From: Axinella damicornis
Lineage: Eukaryota; Porifera; Demospongiae; Axinellida; Axinellidae
Direction of reading: 5' to 3'
Length of the DNA: 64,000 nt
NCBI GenBank assembly: GCA_963931865.1
Contig: OZ007509.1
Span: 20,118,227-20,182,226 of the forward strand
The notes below the pieces were generated by a model that made no database searches, had not been told where the DNA came from, and was given only the letters and a program-made list of their open reading frames with translations. The translations under genes were made by a program, and so were the position numbers. Shown here one piece after another: positions 21,088 to 32,256 of the stretch. Numbering within the stretch: the stretch's first letter is position 1; each line of letters begins with the position of its first letter.

Positions 21088-21384
21088 GTTTACTACCTTA
21101 AGACTGCCTTACCTAAGTATAACATGGTTTTATATTTTTACTCCCACATTTTTGTAACAGTCTTAACATTTTATCCAGGTGACAGTATTATGCTTTTTTT
21201 TGCTTGTCTATAAATAATAGTATTCTGGAGCCTTAACGTTTGTCTGTATAATTATGTCATTGCAGGTTCGGTTCTGTGTTCATTGCTTGTCTGTAGTCTT
21301 GTTAATTTTTTGTTGCTGTTTTTTTCTTTTTTTTTTCTTTTTCTTTTCCAGGACCTGTATGAAAAGCTACAGTTAATGTAGATG

Positions 21385-21427
21385 CAACATTCCTGGTGAC
21401 AAAATAAAATTTTATCTATCTATCTAT
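21385..21427 (+). mobile_element. 3' tail of a retroposon with a TATC repeat
   Basis: AATAAAATTTTATC followed by repeated TATC units ends at the point where duplicated array spacer resumes (21424). Such tails are typical of SINE or LINE 3' ends. The 5' border was not determined. Confidence 0.45.
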
Positions 21428-24204
21428 GGTTCAAGTACTACAGCAACCTTGAACCACTAGCTACCCCTACTACTCGTGCTCAGTATTTGCAGCATCCATG
21501 CCAATACACTAACACACGAGTACCTGGCACTACATGGCACTACAATAATCTATGACATGCAGAGGGGTTGTGGTTAGGGTTCTGTAAGACTTCCTGAATG
21601 AAAATTGCGTACTCTTAGTATGCAGACGAAAAACTGGGGAGGAGCCTGGAAACAAGGCTAATTAGGGTTAATGTTTAATCCTTTGAGGGTCTGCCTGCGT
21701 AACTGCCATATGGATACCAGGTCCTTTCTTTTTCTGGTGCATGGGCTGGGCGGGGCCTGGGTACGAGGCTACGTCAGGGTAAGTAGTCTAGCAGCTATCA
21801 TGTGGTACATGCTGTACCTAGAAGGCCAATACAGCTAGGTCAACATAATCTCTTAATGAAGAAGGATCATTCTGAGATGTCATCAGAGCTAGTCTGATCG
21901 GTACTGCATTCTCACAAAATTACTGCTAGTGCGAAGAATCCACAGACTCTAAGGACGGAGGGCCCTTGGCTCTGTACAGAGGGTTCATTCCAGCATAGCT
22001 ACCTCATAATTGGACCATGGAACATCATTGTATCCTCGTAGTGTGTGAGTAGGGGAAGTCCAGGGGATTGATGCGCTTTAGAAATGGGGTTGTGTAGCAT
22101 CCCAAGGCCCAAAGGGATTCTAAATCATCCCATAAGTCCCAATTGGATGAGTTCAACTGTTGTCTTGTCCATAGCATGTAGTAGGTGCGGTGTGGCCGTG
22201 TGGGTGTGGCTAGTTCTCTGTTTATTGCACATGCCCATAGCACAAGAATTGCTAGCTAGCCTAGCAAACTTTGCACCAGACTAAATAATTATACAGACTG
22301 ACCAATCAGAGCGATTAGTTTCAATTTTTTTTAAATGATTATTGTAGTTGTAAACCTGGCCAAGTGCATGTGATCAGCAGAAGACTAGACTGGCACTAAA
22401 CTTGTTCAACGTGGATGCCTCCAAGGATATAGAACTCATCCTCAACTCTAGCTGGCACTCCAACAGGTCACAGGTACATGTAATTGGCATTCCAGAGGAA
22501 TGTGATCTATCTAGCCAAAGCTTGCCAAACTCTCTCTGCCTTCCATTATTGTATTGTTTGCTGTGCACGCCGGCCGGGTAGAGAGGGGCTAGCGGCTAGA
22601 CTGCTGTATAATCTAACAGGACGTACAAGTAACCTGTAGGAAGATTCCATTAGGTTACATTACATTTTCGATAGCTTTCCTTGACTGGCTTCAGTTCTTT
22701 ATCACTTATGAGAAAGCTGAAAAATTCTGGTATGATATTGTCAGATCAAATTAAGTTTCCACAGAGACAGTGTACAACCTTTCCCAGAGTTCGTACAATA
22801 TGTAAAACAACAATGTGCATGGCAATAATTATTGCAGATTACAATCAAGGGTAGTGTGTATTACACAGGATACGCTACTTCCACAACATCACATGGTCTC
22901 CCCGTGTTCTTGTTCCAAATGACACCCCCTATCACCACCAGTATGTCTCCTGGTAGAGCTGCTACTAAGCAGTTGTTTCGAGCTGTGGGCATGTGCCCAA
23001 TGAGATGCCAGGAATTCTCTGATGGATTGTAAAGACAGATAGAGTCTATGGATTCTGACTGAACATTATTGAGTCCCCCCACAGCTACTAGCTGTCCACA
23101 CACGGTGGTGAGGGTGGAGCCACTCACTGGAACATCGGCCAACTTTCGCCACACGTCGCTGGTTTCTGGCTGTAGTGCAGATGAGGACTGAAGTAGGGTA
23201 GGGAGGGAACAGCTGAAGACTGCACTCGAGCTCAACATGTACAGCTCTGTGCCACACACTGCGAGTGATGAGCTCCATAGAGGGAATGGCAGACCGCTGG
23301 CAGAGAACCACTTTAGGGAGGTGGTATCCATCACATGGACCCTTCTCTCTCTTGCTACCACAAGGTGGTTGCCGGTGCATACTACAGCTGGCCAGTCTAG
23401 TTTCACTGGCATGGGTGGGAAGTGTTCGGTCCACTTACTGCGGTTCTCCGTCAGGCTCACTAGAGTGTTGGTTACATTGCCATCATTTGTACTGCCCCCC
23501 ACAGCTGTCAACAAGCCACTGACTACACACAAACTAGCATCCCGATAAGGACAGTCAGGCAACCCAGTCCACTTGTCCTCCTTCAGATCATATGCCCACA
23601 CGTATGATGACCGTATCCTAGTAGCATACACAGTGTTGCCATCCACAGCAGTTGCTCCCTGCATCATCATCTCCGCTGGTGCCCTCCCTAGAGTCTCCCA
23701 CCTCATCTGTAGGTACTAATGGGAGATGTGTATTATAGGTCCATCAACATATACAAGGGCTTGTACCACTTCCCAGAACTTCTACCCACTACTCTTTAGC
23801 ACACTGTTTTGTTTGTTTTGTTTTTGTTACCCCGATAGGTTTACCACAACAGTCACTAGGCAACAGGGATTTTCCTTTCTCTTTAGGGTACACTCAGCCC
23901 TACATTTGTAGCTACCCCAAAGAATGTGTAATTATTGGGGCGAGCCTGAGCAAGCCCCCACTAGCGTGACTTCATTGCGCGGTGCGTGTATACGTTTGCT
24001 TGGCGGATCTTGCACTTACCGAATCAGCAGATTTCTCCTCATACATGCAGAGCAATAATTGGGTCGAGCCTGAGTGAACCACAAATAGACGAATCTGCTG
24101 CAACATATAATATTGTCTTTATTTCGAGGGGCAACCGCACTCCTGGTAGCCGCAGTTAAATGGTAGCATAAGCTAAGTGTGACAGTTTGTTCCAATAATA
24201 TATT

Positions 24205-24273
24205 ATAACTATCATGGTACTCACATGATGTGTGATAATTTATCACACATCATGTGAGTACCATGATAGTTAT
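24205..24273. repeat. Perfect inverted repeat, two 34-bp arms with a 1-nt loop
   Basis: 24205-24238 is exactly reverse-complementary to 24240-24273. It lies in the intron before the Kelch exon of gene D. No flanking duplication was noticed. Confidence 0.9.
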
Positions 24274-24321
24274 TTGCAGCTCTTATGTTGCATCTTTCAA
24301 TTTTCGCGTGCTACTTACCGC

Positions 24322-24411
24322 TAGCCTTGTTCCCAGGCTCCTCCCCAGCTTTTTGTCGCATACTATACAAAATGCGACGAAAAGCTGAGGAGGAGCCTGG
24401 GAACGATGCTA
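24322..24411. mobile_element. Hairpin of the TAGCCTCG family, 90 bp
   Basis: It starts TAGCCTTGTTCCCAGGC and ends GCCTGGGAACGATGCTA. The stem continues through CTCC..CAGCTTTT and TGTCGCAT with few mismatches. No target duplication is evident, so it may be older than the others. Confidence 0.6.
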
Positions 24412-24489
24412 CCATGTGTATACATCATTTTGTGTGTCTACTTGTGCTTGGTTCATTGATGGATTCAAAGCTTCTCAAGCTCTTCACCG

Positions 24490-24800
24490 AACAAAGAAGA
24501 GAGGCTTCGGCATAGGACAGAACAAGAAGGGGCCCGCTGTGCTGCCGAAACAGCTGAACAAAAGCATCGAAGGTCAATTGAGGCAGCAACGAGAGGGACA
24601 GCAAAACGTGCTGCTCAATGAACATACTGGCAGCTGAGACTGTTGAACAAAGAGACATCAGACTGGAGAGACTGAGAGCAGCTCAGCAGGAGAGATTGGC
24701 AGCTGAGACTCCTGAACAAAGTGATGCCAGACTGGGGAGAGTGAAAACAGCTCATCAGGAGAGATTGGCAAGTTCACTGACTCGTGACTGCACAGTTGCT
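24490..24800 (+). pseudogene. Degenerate Arg/Glu-rich tandem repeat coding remnant
   Basis: Repeated motifs such as RLRAAQQERLAAETPEQ appear in shifting frames interrupted by stops. From memory, arrays of this kind occur in proteins of large mobile elements (for example Helitron-linked) of marine invertebrates. No helicase or replication motif is present. It sits in an intron of gene D. Confidence 0.35.
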
Positions 24801-26243
24801 CAATGCTTTGAAGTCACTCATAGACCTAGCTACCTCTGCTCTTCAGTGGCTACAGTCGTGGGAGCTACTGCACAGTAAAAGAAGACAACGAGAATGCTTC
24901 CATCTGTTCGTGCCGCATGTGTACATCTGTTGTGTTGCATTCAAATGACAGTGATATGCATATGCATGCCTCGCTCAGGCTTGCCCCACAATGTATATGA
25001 ATATTATGCTAGTTTTGCAAAGACAAAGCATACCGATTCTTTCCTCTTAACACCCTCTTCAGTGGACATGCTGGGTTGCTCCACATGTGGCAGTGGCTGT
25101 AGGATGTAATGTTTAAGCGATAGACATGTAGTCTCATTCCCAGGTCAATAAGGGAATGCAGAACGGGTATCAGGCTGGAAGTATGAAGATCACATAGTTG
25201 TTCGCCTACCACTCACACAACAGTGCCCACTCCTTTTTTAACATCATCAGCTCCCCCCACGTTTCCTGTATGTTATACATGTATAGCCAAGATCCTGGTG
25301 TATGGTACACAATTCTAGGGTGGTCCATTGTGGCTGATACAGACTTACACTTCCCAGAAAGATGAAACCTACCATTACTAATGTAGATACTTTGTCTTTC
25401 CTCTCAACACCCTCTTCAGTGGACATGCTGGGTCGCTCCAGTGGCTGTAGGATGTAACAATGCTCACTCAGGAGGGCTAATATATTAAGTTCACAAGGAA
25501 GTCAAATCCATATCATGATATACAAATCTTGCAGCTAGTCAAGTTCTCCATCAATCTTTATGGCGACGGACTGTAAGAACTCATCAGGAGCAGGTATAGG
25601 AAGATGAGACCTGCATTACTGTGCTGGCGATCCAATAATACCAGGCCATCGGGTTTGGAACTACAGACCTCTGAAATCCAACCATGGTTCTGAACTGTAG
25701 TTGATGAACCATAATATACTCATAGAAAACTGTGGGAAGTTCGATGAAATGGCTTCGTCAAAAGTCTCAGAAGTGCAGTGGAATACACCGTTGCTATGTC
25801 AGTAGATTTCGTAAGTGTGATTGCAATTGCATGAAGTGGGTTTACAAAGCCAAAAGTCGTGATTGTTACCGTCAGGAACCCTTGGAGCCTTACGTACAGT
25901 CACTAGATTGCAAGAGGGAGAATGGCCAAAGGACCCCTATGCTGTGGATATCTCGCTACATCCTACAGAGTCAGCTAGTGATGAATCATCACAATGAGGA
26001 GAAATTGAGTTAGATTGCCCTAGCTGTTTGCTCGATGGACCAGACTAGTGAAGTAGATATTAATTATCAAACACAGTACCTACCACTTTGTAGATAGTCT
26101 GCTTTGCCTTCTGGTTCTCCTCCTCTTGCAGTTGTCTGGCCAACTCCTCGTCCCGGCTTAGCATTAGCTGGTGATCTTCTGTCAACAGGTAAGTTATCTC
26201 TTCATCAGGGTCAATTACTCCGGATCCTGTGGGCTATGTATAT

Positions 26244-26275
<32 letters not shown>
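26244..26275 (+). repeat. Poly(G) tract, 32 bp
   Basis: This is poly(C) on the coding strand of gene D, ten bases before the acceptor of linker exon 26084-26233, homologous to the tract in gene A at 5409-5448. Confidence 0.9.
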
Positions 26276-26276
<1 letters not shown>

Positions 26277-26610
26277 CATATATATAAGATTGTGTGAATA
26301 ATTATGTTCAAGAGGCCAATCACACTCCATGTGGTAAGACAATGTTAATGCCTAGTGATAATGTACGCTGAAAGAGGTAGGCCAGACTCGCTCAGAGCAA
26401 AAAAAATCACATGGTACTGTTGAGACTCGAGCAAAGAGTGCATCGCCAGTAGAATATATTATAGGTAGGAAGGTTGTGTTCACCACTCATTCTCCTGTGT
26501 AATAACACCAGTGGTATGGGGTCACAACTACTAATCCTGGTCGCTTCAGTAAGTACACGTGCTGACTGATGTGACCATCCCTTGGTAACACTGCCAGGAC
26601 TTAGTACCTG

Positions 26611-27181
26611 GCACAGTTCACCTTTTTGCTGACGCAAACCCCCTTTTTGCCTTGACCTGTGAACCAACCCACCAACCATGACGTCATAATGACATGAACG
26701 TAGTATACGGAGGTATACGGTCCATATATTAAGATATACGGAAGTGCATGGGTAATGGACACGTGCAATGGAGGTTGACGAGCGCGTACATTGACGAGGC
26801 CGTAGAAGAAGCGCCTCCTCCTACCAAGAAGCTCTGCAGTTGCGGGGCAAATCTCTCATCACTGAGTGGATATCATGTCAGAAAACACTTGGCTGGGTCG
26901 AATCACTTGTAAGGTACAGTCAGCGAGTGGGCTGCGGACGGACACCTGATGCCTTTTTTCCCCCACGTCCACCAAGAGGACGCCTGTGGAGCAGCGCCCG
27001 TGCACAAATGGAGGTAGCGAGAGGGCCTAGGGGGGGATAGGGAGGCAGTTTTGACAGCATAAAAGGCTAGAATTCCTGCAAGTACCAAATTGTCACTCGA
27101 GTACTTTTTTGCCTGAGGGGAGAAACAACCAACCAACTAAAGTGGCTTTGCGTCTGACAATTTGGTAACTGTGGCCCCGTG
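26611..27181. mobile_element. Unclassified 571-bp insertion in an intron of gene D
   Basis: Genes A and E run straight from 'ACTTAG..CTG' to 'ACTTGACTTC'. In gene D these are separated by 571 bp, with ACCTG on both sides (26606-26610 and 27182-27186). No clear terminal inverted repeat or coding frame is present. Confidence 0.5.
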
Positions 27182-28876
27182 ACCTGACTTGACTTCATGC
27201 TACATGTACGTAGCAGGGAAGAAGGCTCTGCTGCAGTGCAGATCATGACATGAATACTTTCACAGTCTCTAGAACGCACCGTTTCCATCTCAACACCACC
27301 CTCAGTGTGGAATGACTTCACTGGCTTCATTGATGGCGGCTACAGTGAAGTGACAAGCCATTTACCTATAGTCCCTGACCAATGGGAAGGAAACTGAATG
27401 ACATCATGTACAATTTGATTTGTGCTCAGGAACCCAACCCCCACCCCTCATATAGCTAAGTCATAGGCAGAATGTGGTTGCTGTAGCATGTGCAAGAGTG
27501 ACCTCATTATGCCAGAGACAACTCACCATGTCTTTCAACTGAACACCTGCTTCACTCTCAGTGTACATGTGTACACCATCCACTGACACTCGGAGGAACT
27601 GCTGCTCTCTGAAGTAGTCTTCACTTTCTTTGGCTTTTCGGACAACATAAGCAGCTAATTTGGATGGAATACACCACGTTATCTCCAGACACCCATCTCC
27701 AATCTTGTAGAGCACAAGTATATGCTTCGGCAATGAAAATTGTTTCCGTAGTGACTCCCACAGATCCTTGACGTACTTGAGTGTGTGATCAGAGATGTTT
27801 ACTCCCTCAGTCTTCGTCGTGAGCAATGAAAACAGTTCTTCCTGTGGAATGGGCAGTATCCTGCGTGTGGGATGCTCTAGGTCGACTGCATCCAGGTGGT
27901 CTTTGATCTTTGTTACAAGCAGATACCCAGTGAGGTCTTGCTTGTACTGCTCCATCATTGCCTTGGTTCTGTCATCTCCATATTCTTCAATGATGGATTC
28001 CAGAAGGTAGTAGTTCATAAAGTCCCATACACCCTCCACAGTTAGCATTTCAAACATTTCACTGATGTTCACACAAGGCTTAAAAAGCTTCTTAACAAAC
28101 TGACTTCCATTCATCTTTCCTTGACAGGAGTACAGGTTACCCAGGAAGAGGCGAAACCGATTGCTAGTGATTTCCTTGCTGTCCAGTTTGTCCTGGAGTA
28201 CTTCATCAGTGTGTGCCACCAATGCTCCCCACTTCCTCCCAATGATCACGCAGTTTCTTTGTACAACTGCAACAACCACTGGAGAAGTTGGCTCAGATGA
28301 TGCTTGTGTACCTACATCAGAAGAATACATTAACAGCAAGTAACAGTGTTCAGATGGTTCATTGTAGGAACTGTACCTAGACATCTTCCTTGTGGTCTTG
28401 CTGGTGTAATGTTAGCTGGCTGTGCACACTAGTCCACTACCACACTGCTAGCTGACTACAGTACCATCACCTACCAGTGGTGAGAGTGAGGTACTTCAAC
28501 TTGATAGCATCAGCCACCACCATCTCCCCCATCTGCATCAGCACCTCCACCACCCTCCTCCAGGTACAGTTGTGGCCCTTACGCAGCCACCTCGAGAGCA
28601 CCTCACTCTTGCAGCGCTGCAGGTGGCGATGGTCTGCCTCTATCTCCCTCAATTCATCATCCTTCAGGCCCAGGAACAGTCCAAGGGTGAACCACTTCGT
28701 GATTGGCTCCAGCTCTTGTACCAGCTCCCTGAGGTCATCCAACGTGAGGACACACTCCATCCCTAGAAGGACACAGAGCAGACTATAAGCTCACTTCAAA
28801 TTAGACTTGGTTTCCCATCCATCCTTTCACAGTCTATAGTTCCCAGAAATGTCTGGCCGCGCAAGAACAGGCCATC

Positions 28877-28971
28877 TAGCCTCGTTCCCAGTCCCACGCC
28901 CAGCTTTCCGTCGCTGCTTTACCGTACTAAGCAGCGACGGAAAGCTGGGCGTGGGACTGGGAACGAGGCTA
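28877..28971. mobile_element. Mobile hairpin (TAGCCTCG family), 95 bp, 9-bp target duplication
   Basis: The left end TAGCCTCGTTCCCAGTCCC pairs with the right end, and the stem runs through CACGCCCAGCTTTCCGTCGC. CAGGCCATC flanks both sides (28868-28876, 28972-28980). Gene A has the uninterrupted sequence at the same intron position (about 7441-7455). The inner stem differs from the other copies yet is self-complementary. Confidence 0.85.
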
Positions 28972-29165
28972 CAGGCCATCCACACCAGCAGTTGTCCATT
29001 TTCGACTATGAATATCAGTATCATGAAGTAATCAAAAGGCTACTAGTGTCTAAATTACCACTAGACTACATGCTGGATTACTGGACGTACTGGAATGACC
29101 ATTGTCCCCATATTATCTATGAAATAAGGGGAAGGGGGGCGGGGGCGATGGGGGGCATCCTGTCC

Positions 29166-29221
29166 TAGTCTGGATCCCAGACCCAACTCGCTCGCCGGTT
29201 GGGTCTGGGATATCCAGACTA
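29166..29221. mobile_element. Mobile hairpin (TAGTCTGG type), 56 bp, 9-bp target duplication
   Basis: It starts TAGTCTGGATCCCAGACCC and ends GGATATCCAGACTA, flanked by ATCCTGTCC at 29157-29165 and 29222-29230. Gene B has an empty site (about 17329-17337). Gene A has a shortened hairpin at the same site (about 7651-7670). Confidence 0.85.
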
Positions 29222-29273
29222 ATCCTGTCCTGCTATACTCTGTTAAATTACCTTAACGATCGGTGAAGGGAAC

Positions 29274-30964
29274 CGGTTGATTGTACTCCTGACGAAGTGG
29301 TCATGTACATCAGGCAAATCAAAACTCATTCTGCCCCCGGGCCTGATGGAATTACTGCCTGGATGTTGACCAACTTTGCTCAAAGTATTGCTCCATCTCT
29401 TTCATCTATCTTCAACCTCTCAATCGCAATTGGTGGCCTTCCAGCCGACTGGAAGTTATCAAATATCATACCAATCCCTAAAAGCTCTGCTAGAGATGAC
29501 GTCCGCTTTTTTCGACCGATTTCTCTACTCCCCATTGTTGGTAAAATTCTTGAAAAGCACATCCATCAACTTCTCCTGGAATTCATGTCCTCTAAAGGCC
29601 TCCTTTCTGAAAACCAGTTTGGCTTTCGCAAGGGCAGGTCAACAGTCACTCCACTGCTTTTGGCCACCCATCACTGGCATAAGTCTCTGGAGAACAAACA
29701 TCAAGTTGCCTGTGTTTTCTTCGACTATAAGAAAGCTTTTGACTCTGTCCCACACCAGTCCTTGCTCAATAAACTCTATCACTTGCAATTGCCCTCTCCC
29801 CTGATCCGCTGGATTGAGGGTTATCTGGCTCAGCGATTCCAGAGAGTCACTCTCAATGGCCAGTGCTCCTCCTGGCTCCCGGTCCGTTCAGGGGTGCCCC
29901 AAGGTTCAATATTGGGACCCTTGTTGTTTTTATCCTACATCAACGATTTGTCGTGCTGCTCCCTATCTCGAAGTGCCAAGCTATTGATGTTTGCTGATGA
30001 TGTCTTATTGTATAAGCCCATCACAACCCACACTGACTTCATTGCCTTTCAAAATGATGTGGATGCCATTGGCCATTGGTCTCTTCAAAACCATCTGAGC
30101 CTGAATATTAGCAAAACCAAGTTCATGCTCATCTCCCGCAGCAAGCGTTATTCACTGCAGTGTCCTAATGTTCTTCTGGATGGCTCCCAGCTTGAACAAG
30201 TCTCCCATTTTAAGTACCTGGGTGTGTGGATATCAGCTGACCTTTCCTGGTCCAAGCACATCATGACTGTCACCTGCAAGTCACGCCGACTCCTGGGATA
30301 CATATTCAGAACCTTCCCCCACTGTTCGCCAACTGCTATTATGACCCTCTACAGAGCCCAGGTCTTGCCTATTCTCGATTATGGTTGTATTATCTGGGAT
30401 CCCCATTTTAAGAAAGACTCTGCTCTACTTGAAAGTGTTCAACTGTTTGCAACCCGAATGGCTACTAAGTCCTGGAATGCAAGTGCCGTATCCCTCAACT
30501 CTAAACTTAATCTAAGTACACTGTCTAGTAGAAGAACATATTTTAAAGTACTTTATGTTTATAAGTTTCTGAATGGTCACCTTTATTGTCCTCCTGATCT
30601 TTTTATTTGGCGCCCAAATGTAAAAGTTAGAGTTTGCCACCCCAAACAATTGCTACAGCCTTTCGCTAAGACTAGCGCGTTTTCCAGCTCTTACTTTGTA
30701 TCCTCTGTTAAGTTATGGAATTTCCTGCCTGCCGAGCTTGTTTTTAACCCTTGTATTAGTTTATTTAAAAGTACTGTAAAAAACCTTTATTTCACTCCTT
30801 AACGTATAATATATTATATATATATCATCCATTTGCTTATTATTTTGTGTTCTGTCATGCCGTTTTATTTTTTCTTTCGGTTCCTTCATACTAGCCCTTG
30901 GCTATTGGAACCATTTATATATATAAAAATTAAAAAAAATTAAAAATAAAAAACAAAAAAAAAC
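29274..30964 (+). mobile_element. 5'-truncated LINE inserted in exon 1 of gene D
   Basis: The left junction is at 29273/29274, within the codons for the gene's N-terminal peptide. The right end is an A-rich tail (30927-30963). Host sequence resumes at 30965. The shared bases (AAC) at the junction leave only a very short or no visible target duplication. The reverse transcriptase frame is open right from the left junction, so the element is 5'-truncated but otherwise well preserved. Confidence 0.85.
29297..30802 (+). CDS. Non-LTR reverse transcriptase (jockey/CR1-like), partial
   Basis: The enzyme copies LINE RNA into the genome by target-primed reverse transcription. Motifs in order: APGPDGITAWML, FFRPISLLPIVGKILEK, NQFGFRKGRSTVTPLL, FDYKKAFDSVPHQSLL, SGVPQGSILGPLLF, the catalytic FADDVLLY, NHLSLNISKTKFMLIS and FKYLGVWISADLSWSKH, followed by the C-terminal region with YKFLNGHLYCPPDLF. 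The N-terminal endonuclease is missing. About 500 codons without a stop imply a recent arrival. The first ATG here is internal; the frame is open further left to the insertion junction. Confidence 0.9.
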   Translation: MVMYIRQIKTHSAPGPDGITAWMLTNFAQSIAPSLSSIFNLSIAIGGLPADWKLSNIIPIPKSSARDDVRFFRPISLLPIVGKILEKHIHQLLLEFMSSKGLLSENQFGFRKGRSTVTPLLLATHHWHKSLENKHQVACVFFDYKKAFDSVPHQSLLNKLYHLQLPSPLIRWIEGYLAQRFQRVTLNGQCSSWLPVRSGVPQGSILGPLLFLSYINDLSCCSLSRSAKLLMFADDVLLYKPITTHTDFIAFQNDVDAIGHWSLQNHLSLNISKTKFMLISRSKRYSLQCPNVLLDGSQLEQVSHFKYLGVWISADLSWSKHIMTVTCKSRRLLGYIFRTFPHCSPTAIMTLYRAQVLPILDYGCIIWDPHFKKDSALLESVQLFATRMATKSWNASAVSLNSKLNLSTLSSRRTYFKVLYVYKFLNGHLYCPPDLFIWRPNVKVRVCHPKQLLQPFAKTSAFSSSYFVSSVKLWNFLPAELVFNPCISLFKSTVKNLYFTP

Positions 30965-31053
30965 GGGCTCTTTTGCTTCTGCCATCACGACCTCGCCTAG
31001 TTTCACTACATGTATCCGATTCCGAGGAGCTGCAATCCGAATCAAGACTAAGT

Positions 31054-31085
31054 CACGTGATCTTGCAGACCTCAGCCCCGCCCCC
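31054..31085 (-). promoter_or_regulatory. Upstream element of gene D (E-box plus GC box)
   Basis: CACGTG at 31054-31059 and CCCCGCCCCC at 31076-31085 lie 70-100 bp upstream of the original start codon. The promoter side of the disrupted gene is therefore intact. Confidence 0.5.
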
Positions 31086-31599
31086 AAGTACCTACTTCCA
31101 AGGGCGAAGACAGAAAATGATGGACAGGACCTGCATGGGTTTAGCAGCCTAAGGAGGTGACTCAGTTCACCAAGATGAGACAACTTGTGTTGTGTAGAGT
31201 TTATAGGGCTGGACAAGAGGAGAGGAAGACCAATCGTTTTTCAGTTGTAAATATGTGCTACTGTTGGCCAAACTCCACGGCCTGGGAACGAGGCAGGTTG
31301 GTCATGGGACATGTGCAATGATGCATGAACTAGAGAACACGAATAGCAGCTAATATGAATGTGTGCCAATGAATTAACAGATTCAGTACGTACACTGAGA
31401 TCCTCACTGGTTCACACCCGAACCTAGACACCTATCCAAATGTCTACATACTCTACGTACGAAGTATCCAAAAACCCTACACCCTACCTCTGCAACAAAG
31501 TAGAAACACATACCTCAAATCTTTGTGATCAAATTCAATCTGCAAAATCACTCTATCGGAGTCTAGACATGTTGCAAACTTTGCTGGTAATTTAACTCC

Positions 31600-32095
31600 A
31601 AGATTTACGACTATACATATGATCACTTTCCAACAGCAGAACTATTCCTTCCACTGTCTTTCTTAACACAGCTAGTGCTACTTCAGACTCGGAAAAGGCA
31701 GTCCTGTTTAACTCATTCTTCCACTCAGTATAGCTACTGGCCTAGCCTCAGCTATCCCTCTCTTCCACCCTCCCCTGAGCCCACCTTGACTTATCCTAAC
31801 ATCATCAACATTTCATTTGCAGAATGTGATGTATTCTCAGCTCTATCATAAGCTAAATCTATGGCAATTGGTCCAAAACTACTCAAACATTGTGCCCTAG
31901 CACTCTACACCACTTAAGCATGCTATTCTTGCAGAGTGGAAGCACCACTCTATAACCCCCATCTACAATCTGGTGAGTAATCTCATGTTAGCAGCTACCG
32001 ACCAGTGACACTACTATGCATTCCCTCAAAAGTTTTGAACGCCTCATCTATGACAACCTAGCTAAACTTGAGTAGGCAAGTTCGTCTTATCTCAT
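31600..32095 (+). pseudogene. Decayed non-LTR reverse transcriptase relic
   Basis: Broken frames read FNSFFHSV, then INISFAECDVFSALS, MAIGPKLLKHCA, and YRPVTLL...KVFERLIYDNLAKLE, which match the first conserved blocks of LINE reverse transcriptases. Stops and small indels interrupt throughout. It lies in the spacer between copies D and E and is unrelated in age to the intact LINE upstream. Confidence 0.6.
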
Positions 32096-32256
32096 AGTAT
32101 TATATCAGGCCCGAGAATGCTTCCCTGGGGAACTCCAGAGAGGACAGGCAGTAGCTACAGAGGAATTGGACCAGAGCTTGCCTGTAAAAATGTTTTCTTG
32201 GTTAGGCTGGTTGTAGGGCGAGTATTTTACCTCATGGATTCCCTCCCACACGCACA

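Larger units (their letters stand above)
22861..30985 (-). pseudogene. Array gene D: Death - X - linkers - Kelch, first exon split by a LINE
   Basis: All exons of the gene A layout are present: 28475-28762 (Death), 27527-28311 (X block), 27280-27339, 26084-26233 (coiled linker, ending QTIYKV), 25373-25444 and 25034-25096 (paired linkers), 22861-23706 (Kelch). Exon 1 is split into 30965-30985 and 29252-29273 by a LINE. Without the LINE the coding length would be 2307 nt, in frame (768 aa), even allowing for a 9-nt deletion in exon 1. With it, the start codon reads into the LINE tail and soon stops. The Death and X exons are almost identical to those of gene A, so duplication or conversion was recent. 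Use of another start is possible but not shown. Confidence 0.75.

Noticed and set aside
26840..27040. Plus-strand frame within the 571-bp insertion of gene D
   Set aside because: Short, Arg/Gly-rich by composition, with no domain or homologue in the window.
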